A DNA stretch of 44,840 nucleotides from an uncultured Rubrobacteraceae bacterium (GCA_902806065.1 CADCVE010000026.1:1-44840), one strand, 5' to 3'. Shown: positions 1-9,187, numbered from the stretch's first letter. Translations and numbers: made by a program. Notes: a model not told the origin generated them from the letters alone.

Positions 1-100
1 TGAGCAGGACATTCCGGCCAACGCAAGAACGACGCTTTTCAGCCGTTTTGGAAGGTCGGTGCTTCCTGAGAGCACGCCGTTGCCAGCAGGATGAGTATTT

Positions 101-905
101 ATGAGATGGCTTCTAGTAAGGGTACATCCTGCCGACCAACGAGGCAGAGCAATGGGTATCATGGCGGGAGGCTTCGCCGCGGGAGCGATCACGGGACCAG
201 CCGTGGGTGGGGTGCTGTTCGAGAGAATGGGCTATGGTCTTCCGTTTGTCTTGATCTTTCTGTCCGCTGTAATACTCGCGTTGGTCTCAGCCAAGGCACT
301 ACCGGAGGGTTACACGTCTCGTGAAAAGCAGAACTCCTTTCGCGCTTTGCTGACCAGACCTCAGGTACGCCTACTCGTTCTGTGCGCGGCGCTGTCGATG
401 AGTGTCTTGGGCATGCTTGAGGCCGTCGTTCCGCTTCATCTGCAAAGAGGTTTTCGGAATGGATCCAACTGCAATCGGCTTGATATTCGTCGGCGCTGCT
501 CTTGGTCAAGGGCTAGCTTCTCCGCTAGCAGGGATCGTGGCAGATTACAGGGGGACTCGTTTCACGATGCTCGCTGGCCTGATTCTGCTCGCCGTTACGA
601 TGGTCGCTGTTTCCGTGGGCGGATCGATGCCTGCGATAGCGACTTCCCTGTGTGCAGCCGGCCTTGCGAGTGCCTTCGCGCTCATTCCTATCCTGTCTAG
701 GATGGCTGAACTGGTAAGTGCATCCGACGAAACGAGTCACAGCACCGCTTATTCCTTACTGAACTTCGCACTGGATACGGGGATGATAGTCGGTCCACTA
801 CTTGGCGGTGTGCTGGTAAGTGTTTTGGGGTTCACGACGGGTATCCTCGGTGCATCTGCGGTACTGTTTGTCGGAGTCTGGTTGAGTCATGCTAGACTCA
901 AATGA
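101..905 (+). pseudogene. Frameshifted, N-terminally truncated MFS transporter
   Basis: This is a broken drug/metabolite efflux permease of the major facilitator superfamily. The first part (frame 2, to about 455) carries the loop-2/3 type motif PADQRGRAMG followed by GPAVGGVLFERMG and two hydrophobic segments. The protein then continues in frame 3 from about 450 to the stop at 903-905, with further transmembrane segments (GLIFVGAALGQGLASPLAG, GMIVGPLLGGVLVSVLG). Neither frame covers the whole protein, so there is a frameshift near 450. The first two or three helices expected upstream of PADQRG are absent: all three frames between 1 and 100 are closed or unlike MFS. The family is clear; the substrate cannot be told. 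Probably a dead gene. Confidence 0.75.
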
Positions 906-1586
906 TTCCCTTTTTATTAAACTGAGCTATGCGGAGGACTTTCGAGTAGGCAGCATGCGAGTTTGGACTTTGTATGAACGCACATGTCCAGGGGTGGCGA
1001 ATCTCCCTGCAATGCCGTTCTGTACATCGATAACCAGTGCCATTCTTGAAATCGAGGAATACGGGCGAATCGCAGCAAGTGGCAACGACGCGCTTCGTTG
1101 GCGATTCGTCTCTGAGCTTGTAGCCTCGTAGCAACGCAGACCCCTTTAAGCATTCGACGCGATCCTTGCGGTAGAGTGCGTACGCGGTCCCGCCATCGGG
1201 ATCGCAAACGAGACATTCGTTCAGGAGCGCTTCGATTAGTCGAGAGCCTTCCTGACAACTTTAGCAGTAGCAAACGGTTCTCGTAAAGGGAGTGCCGGTC
1301 GCTTCGAGCTCGACGCTTCCGCGCCTCCGTATGCTCGAAATCGTTCACCTTCTCCGCAACGTAGGGCTCCAGCCAATCCCACAGCGGGTTACCAGGACTC
1401 TCTTGCGGAAGTACGGGATGACCTCGAAGTCTTACAGGCACTCCACGTATGTAAAGTACACGATAGCCTGAGAAAGCCCTCAAGCGAACAACGGGCGCGG
1501 GTGAGCGTAGGGACTTTTATGCGATAGCCAATTCTAGCGGTCACCCTGTATCTCCTCTTCCACCTCACGCATACATCCGGGAGCAA
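906..1586. other. Decayed region with minus-strand gene remnant
   Basis: No intact gene is visible here. On the minus strand, two frames carry protein-like stretches that join through a frameshift near 1250: roughly 1480-1255 gives a charged helical segment (VAEKVNDFEHTEARKRRARS, ENRLLLLKL), and 1240-1140 in another frame gives LNECLVCDPDGGTAYALYRK followed by DRVECLKG. This looks like a decayed gene of a family I do not recognise. Together with the broken MFS gene beside it, the stretch looks like an eroding accessory segment. Confidence 0.3.
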
Positions 1587-1840
1587 CTACTGTACGCCAA
1601 GCAGCCATCGGCTGGTAAACTCTTCTCTGGAGAAACCAAGCTCGGGAGGAACAATGCGTATTCGGACAAACACCACTCTCACACCTTCAGGCAAGGTCAG
1701 GGTCAGGACCACCGTAAAGGCGGCGCCTATGATACCCGCGCTGCGGACGTCTTCGACCTTTTCGTTGGTCCCGACTACCCAGAAGAGGCGCTGGAAGAAG
1801 AGGTAGAACAGGCTGGACGCTACGCTCCGGCTTCTATCTC
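1587..1840 (-). other. Possible small membrane ORF without canonical start
   Basis: On the minus strand a frame is open from a TAA near 1845 to a TAG at 1587-1589. It reads LFYLFFQRLFWVVGTNEKVE, a hydrophobic stretch (AGIIGAAFTVVLTLTLPEGV) and a polar end, like a small membrane protein. It overlaps the end of the SAM hydrolase gene in another frame and has no in-frame ATG, GTG or TTG before the hydrophobic part. On the opposite strand an ATG at 1654 has a GGAGG five bases upstream and opens a roughly 50-codon arginine/threonine-rich ORF, which may be only the shadow. Neither is assured; a 5'-deleted remnant is as likely. Confidence 0.2.
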
Positions 1841-2623
1841 TATCTTAGATCCAAGCGGAGGGCGGCCGAACTCCTCCCAGGCGCTGCCACCGCGCAGGAA
1901 CAGTTCCATCCACAACGTCTCCTCTCCCGAGGCGCCGGTCCAACCGCTACTACCCGGCGCGAAGGATAGTTGCCCTTCCTCGACCTCAAAGCTACCATCA
2001 CCCGAGATTGCCTCGTGCTCAACGCCCCCGATCTCAACTCGCGCCTTGGATTCGAACGAGGCTCCACTACCGCCGTTCGGATCGCTCTTGACGGTCGTCT
2101 TTATGTTTCCGTAGCCATCTACATAGGCGATACGCTCCAACGGCACATCGGGGATATCCGAGGGGTGCATATTGTCCGCCAGAGCGTCGGGGCGGCCAGA
2201 GGCAATATCTGCCGCGGCTCTGGGAAAGAGATCCCGCGAGCGGAACTGCGAGCCCTGCGCCCCGACCGAGGCCCAGCGTAGCTCCTCGGCGGCGTCGCGC
2301 ACGAAGGAGAAAGCATAACCAGCATTCACCCCCACGACACGTACGCCTGTTGACAAGAGCGCGAAGGCCAAACGTTCGCCCTCGTTGCCGCTTCGCGCCT
2401 CCTCGTCATCCTCACGCGGCGCCACGTTGTGATAAACGATGGTCCCGGGCGGCGCCTCGTTCAACCCGAGCTGCGCGACGCAGAAACCAGCCGCGAGCGT
2501 GGCAAACGGCGGCACAGGCGTCAGGACCGGCTCGGCATCGGGAAGATAGAGCTTTAGACGCTGAACAACCTCTGCGAATGCCAGATCCCCGTTCCCGTAA
2601 TCCGCGACTATGTGTACTAGCAT
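1820..2623 (-). CDS. SAM hydrolase / SAM hydroxide adenosyltransferase family protein (DUF62)
   Basis: Members of this family hydrolyse S-adenosylmethionine to adenosine and methionine with an activated water; relatives use fluoride or chloride instead. The 267-residue product has the family's layout: an N-terminal domain starting MLVHIVADYGNGD, the segment GSQFRSRDLFPRAAADIASG (the usual F.GRD.F..AAA.L..G block), and a C-terminal beta domain opening IAYVDGYGNIKTT, matching the family's YID.FGN. The usual DPGVG and PDNG signatures of the active site are not obvious (GVNAGYAF sits near that place), so the protein is divergent and activity is uncertain. It lies downstream of sixA on the same strand with a gap of about 230 bases, so it may form its own unit. 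Confidence 0.7.
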   Translation of the reverse strand: MLVHIVADYGNGDLAFAEVVQRLKLYLPDAEPVLTPVPPFATLAAGFCVAQLGLNEAPPGTIVYHNVAPREDDEEARSGNEGERLAFALLSTGVRVVGVNAGYAFSFVRDAAEELRWASVGAQGSQFRSRDLFPRAAADIASGRPDALADNMHPSDIPDVPLERIAYVDGYGNIKTTVKSDPNGGSGASFESKARVEIGGVEHEAISGDGSFEVEEGQLSFAPGSSGWTGASGEETLWMELFLRGGSAWEEFGRPPLGSKIEIEAGA

Positions 2624-2850
2624 GCTCGCCTACCTGCCCCATAACCCTCCTCCCGAAACTGCTTTTAGACTAACTTACGCCATTCGCTACAGTAGTAGGA
2701 GTAGACGGCTACGCTGGGATACCTGAGCGGTTCGAGAGGAAGCGTCGCCTGGAGTTTGGGGCAATACGCCCCCGCCGAGTCAACACGAGCAGTTTCGGGT
2801 CCTTGGAAGGGCCTGGAGACGTTCGCGAGGCTTCCATTGGGAGGAAGTCG

Positions 2851-3417
2851 TCAGCTCTCCGCAGCCGCGTCCGTAATCGGGGGCTGGCGCTTTTTGGAAC
2901 CCGCGCCAAGGCCGACGGCCCGCAGCGCCTTTGGGGTGAGGAGCCATTCGAGGGAGCCTACGCCTGGATCGGGGAGTCCGTTGAAGGAGAGGTGAACCGT
3001 GCCGCCTTTTTTGATCTGCACCCGCGCCCCGCAGGCTTCGTCGATCTCATCACCGGTCAGGAGGTATGAGATCAACTCATGCAGTCCTGGGCGATGCCCA
3101 ACTAACGCCACGGAGCCCAGGTTCTCGTAGCGAGCGAGCATGCCCAATACCTTGTGTGGCGGGTAGTCGGGTCCCAGTTCCTCGCAAGGAACAGGGGCGG
3201 GCCAGCCGGCCTGTTCCAGTAGTTCCGCCGTCCGCCACGCCCGGACGAACGGGCTACTCAGGACCACGCCGACCTCGGGTACGAGACGTAGTATTCCCCC
3301 GGCGGCACGCCGGAAGCGCTCCTCGCCCTCGGGCGCAAGCGGACGTTGAGAATCATCGAGCCAGAGATTTGCGTCGCGGTTGCACGCTACCGCGTGCCGT
3401 ACGATATATAACTTCAC
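2851..3417 (-). CDS. sixA: SixA-type phosphohistidine phosphatase (histidine phosphatase superfamily)
   Basis: A cytosolic histidine phosphatase (branch 1), 188 residues. The catalytic RHA motif is at residues 7-9 (MKLYIVRHA), the arginine-containing LSSPFVRAWRTAE block at about 53-65, and the second active-site histidine in VGHRPG at 107-112. SixA removes phosphate from histidine phosphotransfer proteins; in bacteria with CHAD proteins SixA-like genes are often near polyphosphate genes. Here it starts about 20 bases downstream of the CYTH-CHAD gene on the same strand, so the two are probably cotranscribed. The substrate is not evident from the sequence: phosphohistidine or a small phosphorylated molecule are both possible. 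The C-terminus (AGSKKRQPP) is basic and extends beyond the usual SixA fold. Confidence 0.85.
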   Translation of the reverse strand: MKLYIVRHAVACNRDANLWLDDSQRPLAPEGEERFRRAAGGILRLVPEVGVVLSSPFVRAWRTAELLEQAGWPAPVPCEELGPDYPPHKVLGMLARYENLGSVALVGHRPGLHELISYLLTGDEIDEACGARVQIKKGGTVHLSFNGLPDPGVGSLEWLLTPKALRAVGLGAGSKKRQPPITDAAAES

Positions 3418-3438
3418 GCAGCCTTACTTACCCTTCTA

Positions 3439-5667
3439 CTACTTACCTTTACCGGCCTTAGCCTTGCTGGCCTTGGTCCTGGAGTTGTTCTCGGCGTCTT
3501 CTGACTCAACCTTTTCGGCGGCGGCACGCTCCTTGTCCATGATCTTCCCGAAACTCTTCCACGCCTTGCCTTTGGTGAGGATGCGGTATGCCTTCGTGCT
3601 CGCGAGACTAGCGCGGAGTCCGGCTGCTTCTTGCACGTGGCGCTGGGCGAGGCTGCCCATCATAAAGGCTGTTTGCGGCGGGAGCTTCGGGCTATCGGTG
3701 GCGATCTCATGCAGTCGGTCGCTCGCGACGATTGCGTCCTGATGATCGCCGAGCGAGTCCTGGATCGACTTCAGGGGCTTGATGAGCGCGCCGGTGGCCT
3801 TCTCGCTGTATACGTCCGTGAAGAACTCAAGAGCGTAGCGCAGGCGCTTGCCCTTCTTGCGCAGGTCGTGGTACTCCTCGGGATGGGAGGAGTCGTTCAG
3901 GCGGTTTGCGGCTTTGCTCCACTTCCGGTAGCGTCTGGAGAGGAGGCCGGGGCCAGCGACCAAGACAGGCTCGTCAGCCAACTCCTTCCCCGAGCCGCTA
4001 GCCGAGGCCTGCCCGAAGACCCTCTCATGGTCGGGGCCGCGCCGAAGCATCTCAGCGAAGGACCCCTCGAAGCGCGCGTAGCGGCCGGAGTTGAGGGTAT
4101 CCAGCATGCGCTTGCGCGCCTCCTCCCGCCGCTCTTTGACGGCGGCAATGATCTCGACGAAGGCTTCGGCGCCCTCCTCACCCGCGCCCGCGGCCCACTG
4201 TTCTAGCTGCTCGATCTGCACGTCGGAATCCCGGACCTCGCCTAGAGAACCACCGATCCAACGCAGTTCCTCCTGCAACCAGCGGGCGCGCTCCGGCAGC
4301 GCGTCCTCGAAGAGCCTCAAGGCGGCCCGCATCCTGCGCGTGGCGACCCGCATGTCGTGCAATTCCTCCGGGTCCTCCCCGAGCCGGGTACCGGCCTCGT
4401 GCGCCCGCATATTAGCGAACTGCCGCCGCAGTATCGCGAACGCCATCTCGCCTGTAGTCAGAGTCCCGTCGATGTTTTCGGACCCCAGCCCGGTCGCCCC
4501 GGAAGGACTGAGCCCGGTGGCGAAGATCCCCGCCTCGTACTTGGAGATCTTGGCCGGCCGCAGCCCCAGAGCACCCTCCAAGGCCTTCACGAACTCCCGC
4601 ACCCCGGGGTCGGAGGCATTCTCCTCCCGGACCTCGACCTCGACGCGGGTCAGGCCGGTCGTCTCTCCGTCATCTCCAAGAGGTATCTCCGACGAGTCGA
4701 GCACGACCTTACCCATCCGGCCACTCTCCCGGTCCCCGGTCTCTCGCTGACGTACGTCTCCCGAAGCATCTTGCACGATCTCGCCGGGAGAGTCATCAGC
4801 CGAGCCTTCGGAAGCGCCGACGCTGTCGTTGGAACTATTGAGACTCCCGTTGGCGGAGCCGTTAGTCTGTTCCTCGGATTGAAGGGCGAAGGTCTGGCGG
4901 TGCGTGCGGATCTCGAACATCGGACGCACCTCGCGAGTCCCGACGAGCGCCCGGACGCGCTCCCCAACGGGGCCGGTGGCCTTGCGTAGCGTCTCCAGCT
5001 TCGCGTTGCTCAACGGCTCGGAGATCTCACGCCGGCGCCGGATGTTGCCCTCGGCGCTGCCCCCAGCAGACGCCAGCGACTTCATCGTGGCCTCGGCCCC
5101 ACTACCCTTGCCCCGAACGCGCAGCGCGTATCCGGCACGGTAAAAACGCCAGTCCTCGGTATCGTAATAAGTGTCCACGAGATCTTCCGCAGACTCCGGA
5201 GAGACCAGCATCCCGGAACCCGAAGTATGCTCACCAAGCCAACCCTCTACCCGCTCAAGCTCCTCGACGTCGAACTGCCACTCTACCTCTTGAACGTCCG
5301 TCCCAGAAGGCCGCCCGGCCTTGCCAACACGCCCCGCGCCAGCCCTAGCAGCCCGACTCGTCCCGGACGCCGTCGCCTTCTTCTTGCTTGCCGCCGTCTG
5401 CCCCCTGCTTGAAGACTTGCTAGACGGCCCTCTCTTCGTGCCCGAAGACCGCCGGCTAGTCGAAGAACCACGCCCCCCCGCCTTCGCGCCCCCTGCCTTC
5501 GCGCCCCCTGCCTTCGCGCCCTCCGCCTCGGAAGACTGCTCCTTCCCGGTAGACTGGCCCTGCTCTGAACCCGCACTCACCTTCGCATCCTTCGCCTTCA
5601 CGTCCTGCGTCTCTTTAGGCTGCTCTTCGACAGCGGACTGGCCCTTCTCGGACTTCTGCTCTTCCAT
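3439..5667 (-). CDS. CYTH-CHAD domain protein with long low-complexity tails
   Basis: A 742-residue fusion of a CYTH (triphosphate tunnel) domain and a CHAD domain; CHAD helices with conserved His and Lys/Arg bind polyphosphate. Residues 1-125 are disordered, first acidic, then with GAKAG repeats, then Lys/Ser/Arg/Ala-rich like a histone H1 tail. CYTH spans about 126-390 (YYDTEDWRFYRAGYALRVR, then paired beta strands) but its signature reads EVEWQ rather than ExExK, and a Ser/Asp/Asn-rich insert lies at about 275-330. CHAD spans about 405-700, with both half-motifs visible: HDMRVATRRMRAALRLFED and YHDLRKKGKRLRYALEFF. The last residues are again Lys-rich (KASKAKAGKGK). It lies between ppk and sixA on the same strand, which supports a role in polyphosphate granules or polyphosphate sensing. 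Altered CYTH chemistry suggests binding rather than catalysis, an inference. Confidence 0.85.
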   Translation of the reverse strand: MEEQKSEKGQSAVEEQPKETQDVKAKDAKVSAGSEQGQSTGKEQSSEAEGAKAGGAKAGGAKAGGRGSSTSRRSSGTKRGPSSKSSSRGQTAASKKKATASGTSRAARAGAGRVGKAGRPSGTDVQEVEWQFDVEELERVEGWLGEHTSGSGMLVSPESAEDLVDTYYDTEDWRFYRAGYALRVRGKGSGAEATMKSLASAGGSAEGNIRRRREISEPLSNAKLETLRKATGPVGERVRALVGTREVRPMFEIRTHRQTFALQSEEQTNGSANGSLNSSNDSVGASEGSADDSPGEIVQDASGDVRQRETGDRESGRMGKVVLDSSEIPLGDDGETTGLTRVEVEVREENASDPGVREFVKALEGALGLRPAKISKYEAGIFATGLSPSGATGLGSENIDGTLTTGEMAFAILRRQFANMRAHEAGTRLGEDPEELHDMRVATRRMRAALRLFEDALPERARWLQEELRWIGGSLGEVRDSDVQIEQLEQWAAGAGEEGAEAFVEIIAAVKERREEARKRMLDTLNSGRYARFEGSFAEMLRRGPDHERVFGQASASGSGKELADEPVLVAGPGLLSRRYRKWSKAANRLNDSSHPEEYHDLRKKGKRLRYALEFFTDVYSEKATGALIKPLKSIQDSLGDHQDAIVASDRLHEIATDSPKLPPQTAFMMGSLAQRHVQEAAGLRASLASTKAYRILTKGKAWKSFGKIMDKERAAAEKVESEDAENNSRTKASKAKAGKGK
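5478..5523. repeat. 15-bp tandem repeat inside the CYTH-CHAD gene
   Basis: Three near-identical 15-base units (CCTTCGCGCCCCCTG on the plus strand) lie in tandem. They encode the repeated GAKAG peptide in the N-terminal disordered tail of the CYTH-CHAD protein. Because the unit is a multiple of three, slippage would change tail length without breaking the frame. Confidence 0.8.
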
Positions 5668-5699
5668 AAACTGCTCCCAAAACTTGTATTTAACATTAA

Positions 5700-5940
5700 T
5701 TTAACAAAACTATTATAACAGGTGGTTTGTGTTTTGCGTACCAAGGGACACACGTGTGGCAACCAACCATACCTTGCGCCGCCGCCAGCACGAGACTCTT
5801 TACCCCGGTCTCTACGGCAGACTGGCGGGTTCTCTCTAGGAGAGTTGCGCAGATGCCGCGCCCCCTCGCTTCGGCGGCCACAAACAGGTGGTTCAGGATC
5901 CACGGCCGGCGCAGCCACGGGCACCACATCCTCCGGACGG
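5700..5940 (-). pseudogene. GNAT acetyltransferase remnant
   Basis: Between ppk and the CYTH-CHAD gene a minus-strand frame encodes LNHLFVAAEARGRGICATLL followed by ERTRQSAVETGVKSLVLAA. This is the acetyl-CoA pyrophosphate-binding motif (V..E.RGRGIG..LL) and following helix of a GNAT N-acetyltransferase. Both ends are missing: upstream it runs into the ppk 3' region and after CVPWYAKHKPP it ends in AT-rich sequence. The fragment covers only about half of a GNAT fold, so it is a remnant or a very short orphan domain. Confidence 0.55.
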
Positions 5941-5967
5941 GCTCTGACGATGGTGCTCAAGGCTGTA

Positions 5968-8058
5968 CTAGAACGGCTCTTCGAGGAGCAGGGCCTGGCT
6001 GTCCAGGGGCTCTTCGCCAACTTTCGGTTGGAGGCGGGTGTAGGAGCCGTCGGCGTTCATCTCCCAGGAGTTAGCGGTGTCGTTCAGTTGGAGTTGCATG
6101 AGGCGCCGGATCTTCTGGCGGTGGCGGGCCTCGCACAGGGGGAAGACAGTCTCGACGCGGCGGTCGAGGTTGCGCTGCATCAGGTCAGCCGAGCCCAGGT
6201 AGATCTTCTCGCCCTCGCCCTCCCCGAAGGCGAAGATCCGCGCATGCTCCAGAAAGCGTCCCACGAGCGAGACCACCCGTATATTCTCACTGACCCCTTC
6301 CAGACCCGGCTTCAGGCAGCAGATGCCTCGAATTACCATCTCGATCTTCACCCCCGCCTGCGACGCCTGGTAGAACTCCTCGATGATCCTCGGGTCCGTC
6401 AGCGAGTTCATCTTGCACGAGATGAGGGCGGGCTCTCCCTTTTCGGCAAGCTCCCTCTGTTCGTGTATAAGGCCGACGATCTTCTCGCGCAGGGTCAGGG
6501 GCGCTACCAGCAACTCCTGGTACTCCTCCTGCTCCGAGTAGCCGGTCAGATAGTTGAAGAGGTCCGTACCGTCCTCCCCGATCTTGGGGTCGTCGGTAAA
6601 GTACGAGAAGTCCGTGTAGACGCGGGCGGTGCCGGGATTGTAGTTGCCGGTGCCCATGTGGACGTAGCGCCTCAAACTACCGCCCTCCCGCCGTACCACA
6701 AGGCACATCTTCGCGTGCGTCTTCAGGCCCACCAGGCCATAGGCGACGTGCACGCCCCGAGCCTCCAGTTGGCGCGCCCAGACGATATTCGGCTCCTCGT
6801 CAAAACGGGCCTTCAGCTCCACGAGAACGGCGACCTGCGTTTGCTCGTCGCGCGCCCCCGAGAGAGCCTCGATAATCGGCGAGTTCGACCCGGCGCGGTA
6901 CAGCGTCTGTTTGATCGCCAGTACCTCGTGGTCGGCGGCAGAGGCCCGCACGAACTCCACGACCGGGCTGAACGAGTCGTACGGATGGTAGAGCAGGATG
7001 TCGCCCTGGCGGATCTTCGAGAAGAAAGAGCCCGATCCCCGAAGCTCCGGCGGGATGCGCGGCGACAAGGGCGGGTACATCAAGTCCGACCGGTCGAGGT
7101 GCGTCAAGTCATCGAAGTCCCCGAGGCCCAGCGGCTCCGGCACGGCGTAGACCGAATCCGGGTTCACCGCCAGGTTCTCCGCCAGCCATTCGCGCAACTC
7201 GGCGGGCATGGAGTCCGTCACCATAAGCCTGACGCTCTGACCGAACCAGCGACCCGCGAGCTCGTGCTCTATCGCCTGCAACAAGTCCGAGGCTTCATCT
7301 TCCTCGATCACGAAGTCCGCGTTGCGCGTGACCTGAAAGACGTAGCTCGCCAGGATCTCCTTCCCGGGGAACAGCTCGTCGAGGTTCGCCGCGATTACCT
7401 CCTCGACCCTGACCAGCTTGATCTCCTCGTGTACACCCGGGGCCCGCATCTCCTCCGGCTCCTCCGTCGGCGGCACCTTCAGGAAACGCTCGATCGTGGT
7501 CGGTACCTTCAAACGCGCTAGTACCTCCCTACCCGCGTCCCCGATCACGACGAGCAGGTTCAACGAAAGGTTGGAGATGTGCGGAAAAGGGTGCGCGGGG
7601 TCCACGGCTAACGGGGTGAGGATCGGCAGGATGTCCCACGTGAACTGCTCCCGGAGACCCCGCTTCTCCTCTTGAGAGAGATCGCCATAAGCTACGAGGT
7701 CGATCCCCTCCTCCTTCAACGCGGGGAGGAGGTCCTTCTCCAGCACCGCCCGCTGGTCGGTAAAGAAGCGCCTGGTGTGCTCGTAGATGCGGCTTAGCTG
7801 CTCATCGGGGGTCATCCCGTCCGGGACGGGATTCGGAAGCTCGGCGACGACCTGCTGCTGCAGACCGGCGACCCGGATCATAAAAAACTCATCGAGGTTG
7901 GTCTCGGAGATAGAGACAAACCGCATCCTCTCCAACAAAGGATGCCGCTCGTCTTTTGCCTGCGCCAGAACGCGCTCGTTAAAGCCGAGCCAAGAGAGCT
8001 CGCGGTTCAGATAGAGCGACGGATCGGCGAGGTTTGTCCTTTGCTCGGCAACGTCCAT
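5968..8058 (-). CDS. ppk: Polyphosphate kinase 1
   Basis: PPK1 reversibly transfers the gamma phosphate of ATP to growing polyphosphate through a phosphohistidine. The 696-residue length is normal. The N domain starts LNRELSWLGFNERVLAQA. The catalytic histidine lies in GLKTHAKMCLVVRR at about residue 447, followed by RYVHMGTGNYNPGTARVYTD. The second conserved histidine is in FLEHARIFAF at about 600, then YLGSADLMQRNLDRRVE. The start follows a purine-rich site and lies about 15 bases downstream of the ppx/gppA stop, so the two are surely one operon. Synthesis (ppk) and degradation (ppx) are thus coexpressed, with a polyphosphate-binding CHAD protein downstream. Identification is secure. Confidence 0.97.
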   Translation of the reverse strand: MDVAEQRTNLADPSLYLNRELSWLGFNERVLAQAKDERHPLLERMRFVSISETNLDEFFMIRVAGLQQQVVAELPNPVPDGMTPDEQLSRIYEHTRRFFTDQRAVLEKDLLPALKEEGIDLVAYGDLSQEEKRGLREQFTWDILPILTPLAVDPAHPFPHISNLSLNLLVVIGDAGREVLARLKVPTTIERFLKVPPTEEPEEMRAPGVHEEIKLVRVEEVIAANLDELFPGKEILASYVFQVTRNADFVIEEDEASDLLQAIEHELAGRWFGQSVRLMVTDSMPAELREWLAENLAVNPDSVYAVPEPLGLGDFDDLTHLDRSDLMYPPLSPRIPPELRGSGSFFSKIRQGDILLYHPYDSFSPVVEFVRASAADHEVLAIKQTLYRAGSNSPIIEALSGARDEQTQVAVLVELKARFDEEPNIVWARQLEARGVHVAYGLVGLKTHAKMCLVVRREGGSLRRYVHMGTGNYNPGTARVYTDFSYFTDDPKIGEDGTDLFNYLTGYSEQEEYQELLVAPLTLREKIVGLIHEQRELAEKGEPALISCKMNSLTDPRIIEEFYQASQAGVKIEMVIRGICCLKPGLEGVSENIRVVSLVGRFLEHARIFAFGEGEGEKIYLGSADLMQRNLDRRVETVFPLCEARHRQKIRRLMQLQLNDTANSWEMNADGSYTRLQPKVGEEPLDSQALLLEEPF

Positions 8059-8072
8059 GCAGGTTTCCCCCT

Positions 8073-8990
8073 TTAAGGTCTCTTTCCGTTCCGAGCCTCT
8101 TCGGCCATCGTGAGGATTGCACCCTCTCTTATCCCCCCGCGGGCGACGGTGAGCTGGGGCCTATCGAACCGCTCTAGTATCGCCGCTAGAGTGGTGATCG
8201 CCGCGGGCATCACGCGCGCACGCTCGGGGGCGAGCCCCTCCTCCCGCGCCAGCATGGCCGCCGGCTTTTGTGAGATCTCCGCCGCGAGGGTCCTCAACCG
8301 CTCCACGGTAAGCTGGTCTTTGGTGAGCCGCAGGATCGCCCGAGCCGAACCCCCGATCGCCACGATCTCCGTTCCCTCTGGGAGGCCCCATCCCGGCATC
8401 ATCTCGATCACCGCGTCGCTCAGAGCTTCGAGCTCTCCGGCCTTTGGCGGATCGTGGCGCGTAAAACGCTCGGTGGTCCTGTTGGACCCCAGCGGGAGCG
8501 AGACTTGTTTCTCGGGGCCATCCGTACCGTCACCGAGGATGATTTGGGCGGAGCCGCCCCCGAGGTCCACAACGAGCGCGGGCGCCTCCCACGAGAAGTC
8601 TGGCCCCAGCGCCGAGACCGCCCCGCGAAAGCCGAGAAGAGCCTCCTCCTCACCAGAGACGAGACGTACCTCCAACCCCGCCTTCCCGAGCACCTCCCGG
8701 CAGAGGTCCGGGCCATTCTCCGCATCCCGAACGGCGCTCGTCGCCAGCACAGCGGGCTCCGGCGCGCCGTTGAGGGCGGCCAGCCGGGCGAAGAGGCTTA
8801 TGGCCTCAGCAGCCACCGGGATGCGAGCCTCCTCTATCCTCCCGGTCTCGTCTACCCCGGACCCGAGCCGGGCTGAGACCTTCTCGCCCGTAACCGGAAA
8901 CACTCCCCCGTTCTCCACCTCGCCGACGAGCAGGTGTATCGTGTTGGAACCTACGTCTATGACCGCGTGCGGGCTCAAATAAATCCCCAC
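8073..8990 (-). CDS. ppx: Exopolyphosphatase / GppA-family phosphatase
   Basis: A member of the Ppx/GppA family of the ASKHA (actin-like ATPase) fold, which splits terminal phosphate from polyphosphate or pppGpp. The 305 residues match the short two-domain form typical of actinobacteria. The first phosphate loop is IDVGSNTIHLLVGEV at about residues 11-25 and the second is VVDLGGGSAQIILGD at about 140-155; the catalytic Glu region is LATSAVRDAENG. It is the first gene of the minus-strand polyphosphate operon, divergent from the ferredoxin gene with about 200 bases between them that must hold both promoters. Ppx and GppA cannot be separated from sequence alone, but the ppk context favours polyphosphate. 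Confidence 0.9.
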   Translation of the reverse strand: MGIYLSPHAVIDVGSNTIHLLVGEVENGGVFPVTGEKVSARLGSGVDETGRIEEARIPVAAEAISLFARLAALNGAPEPAVLATSAVRDAENGPDLCREVLGKAGLEVRLVSGEEEALLGFRGAVSALGPDFSWEAPALVVDLGGGSAQIILGDGTDGPEKQVSLPLGSNRTTERFTRHDPPKAGELEALSDAVIEMMPGWGLPEGTEIVAIGGSARAILRLTKDQLTVERLRTLAAEISQKPAAMLAREEGLAPERARVMPAAITTLAAILERFDRPQLTVARGGIREGAILTMAEEARNGKRP

Positions 8991-9187
8991 TGTAGCTTCG
9001 GTGTCGGTCTTGTAGAGTACAATCGGTCCTCCCGTTCTCGCGTGACGTAATTCCCGAAGATTCCATCATACAACCCGCGCCCCGCGCGTGGTATACAGCT
9101 TTACAGAGGTTTTACAGTCTACTGCGAAAGTTCCTGGTAGCTTGGAAGATCCGGCCCTCAGCGCCGGAACCGGATACGGAGGAGATC

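Noticed and set aside
2713-2805. Functional Ser/Leu/Sec tRNA gene
   Set aside because: Acceptor and anticodon stems do not form, T-loop is not standard, and no TCA anticodon for Sec is in place.
5722-7521. Plus-strand open frame of about 600 codons opposite ppk
   Set aside because: It mirrors ppk codons on the other strand, shows no domain, and ppk is certain. High-GC genes often have open antisense frames.
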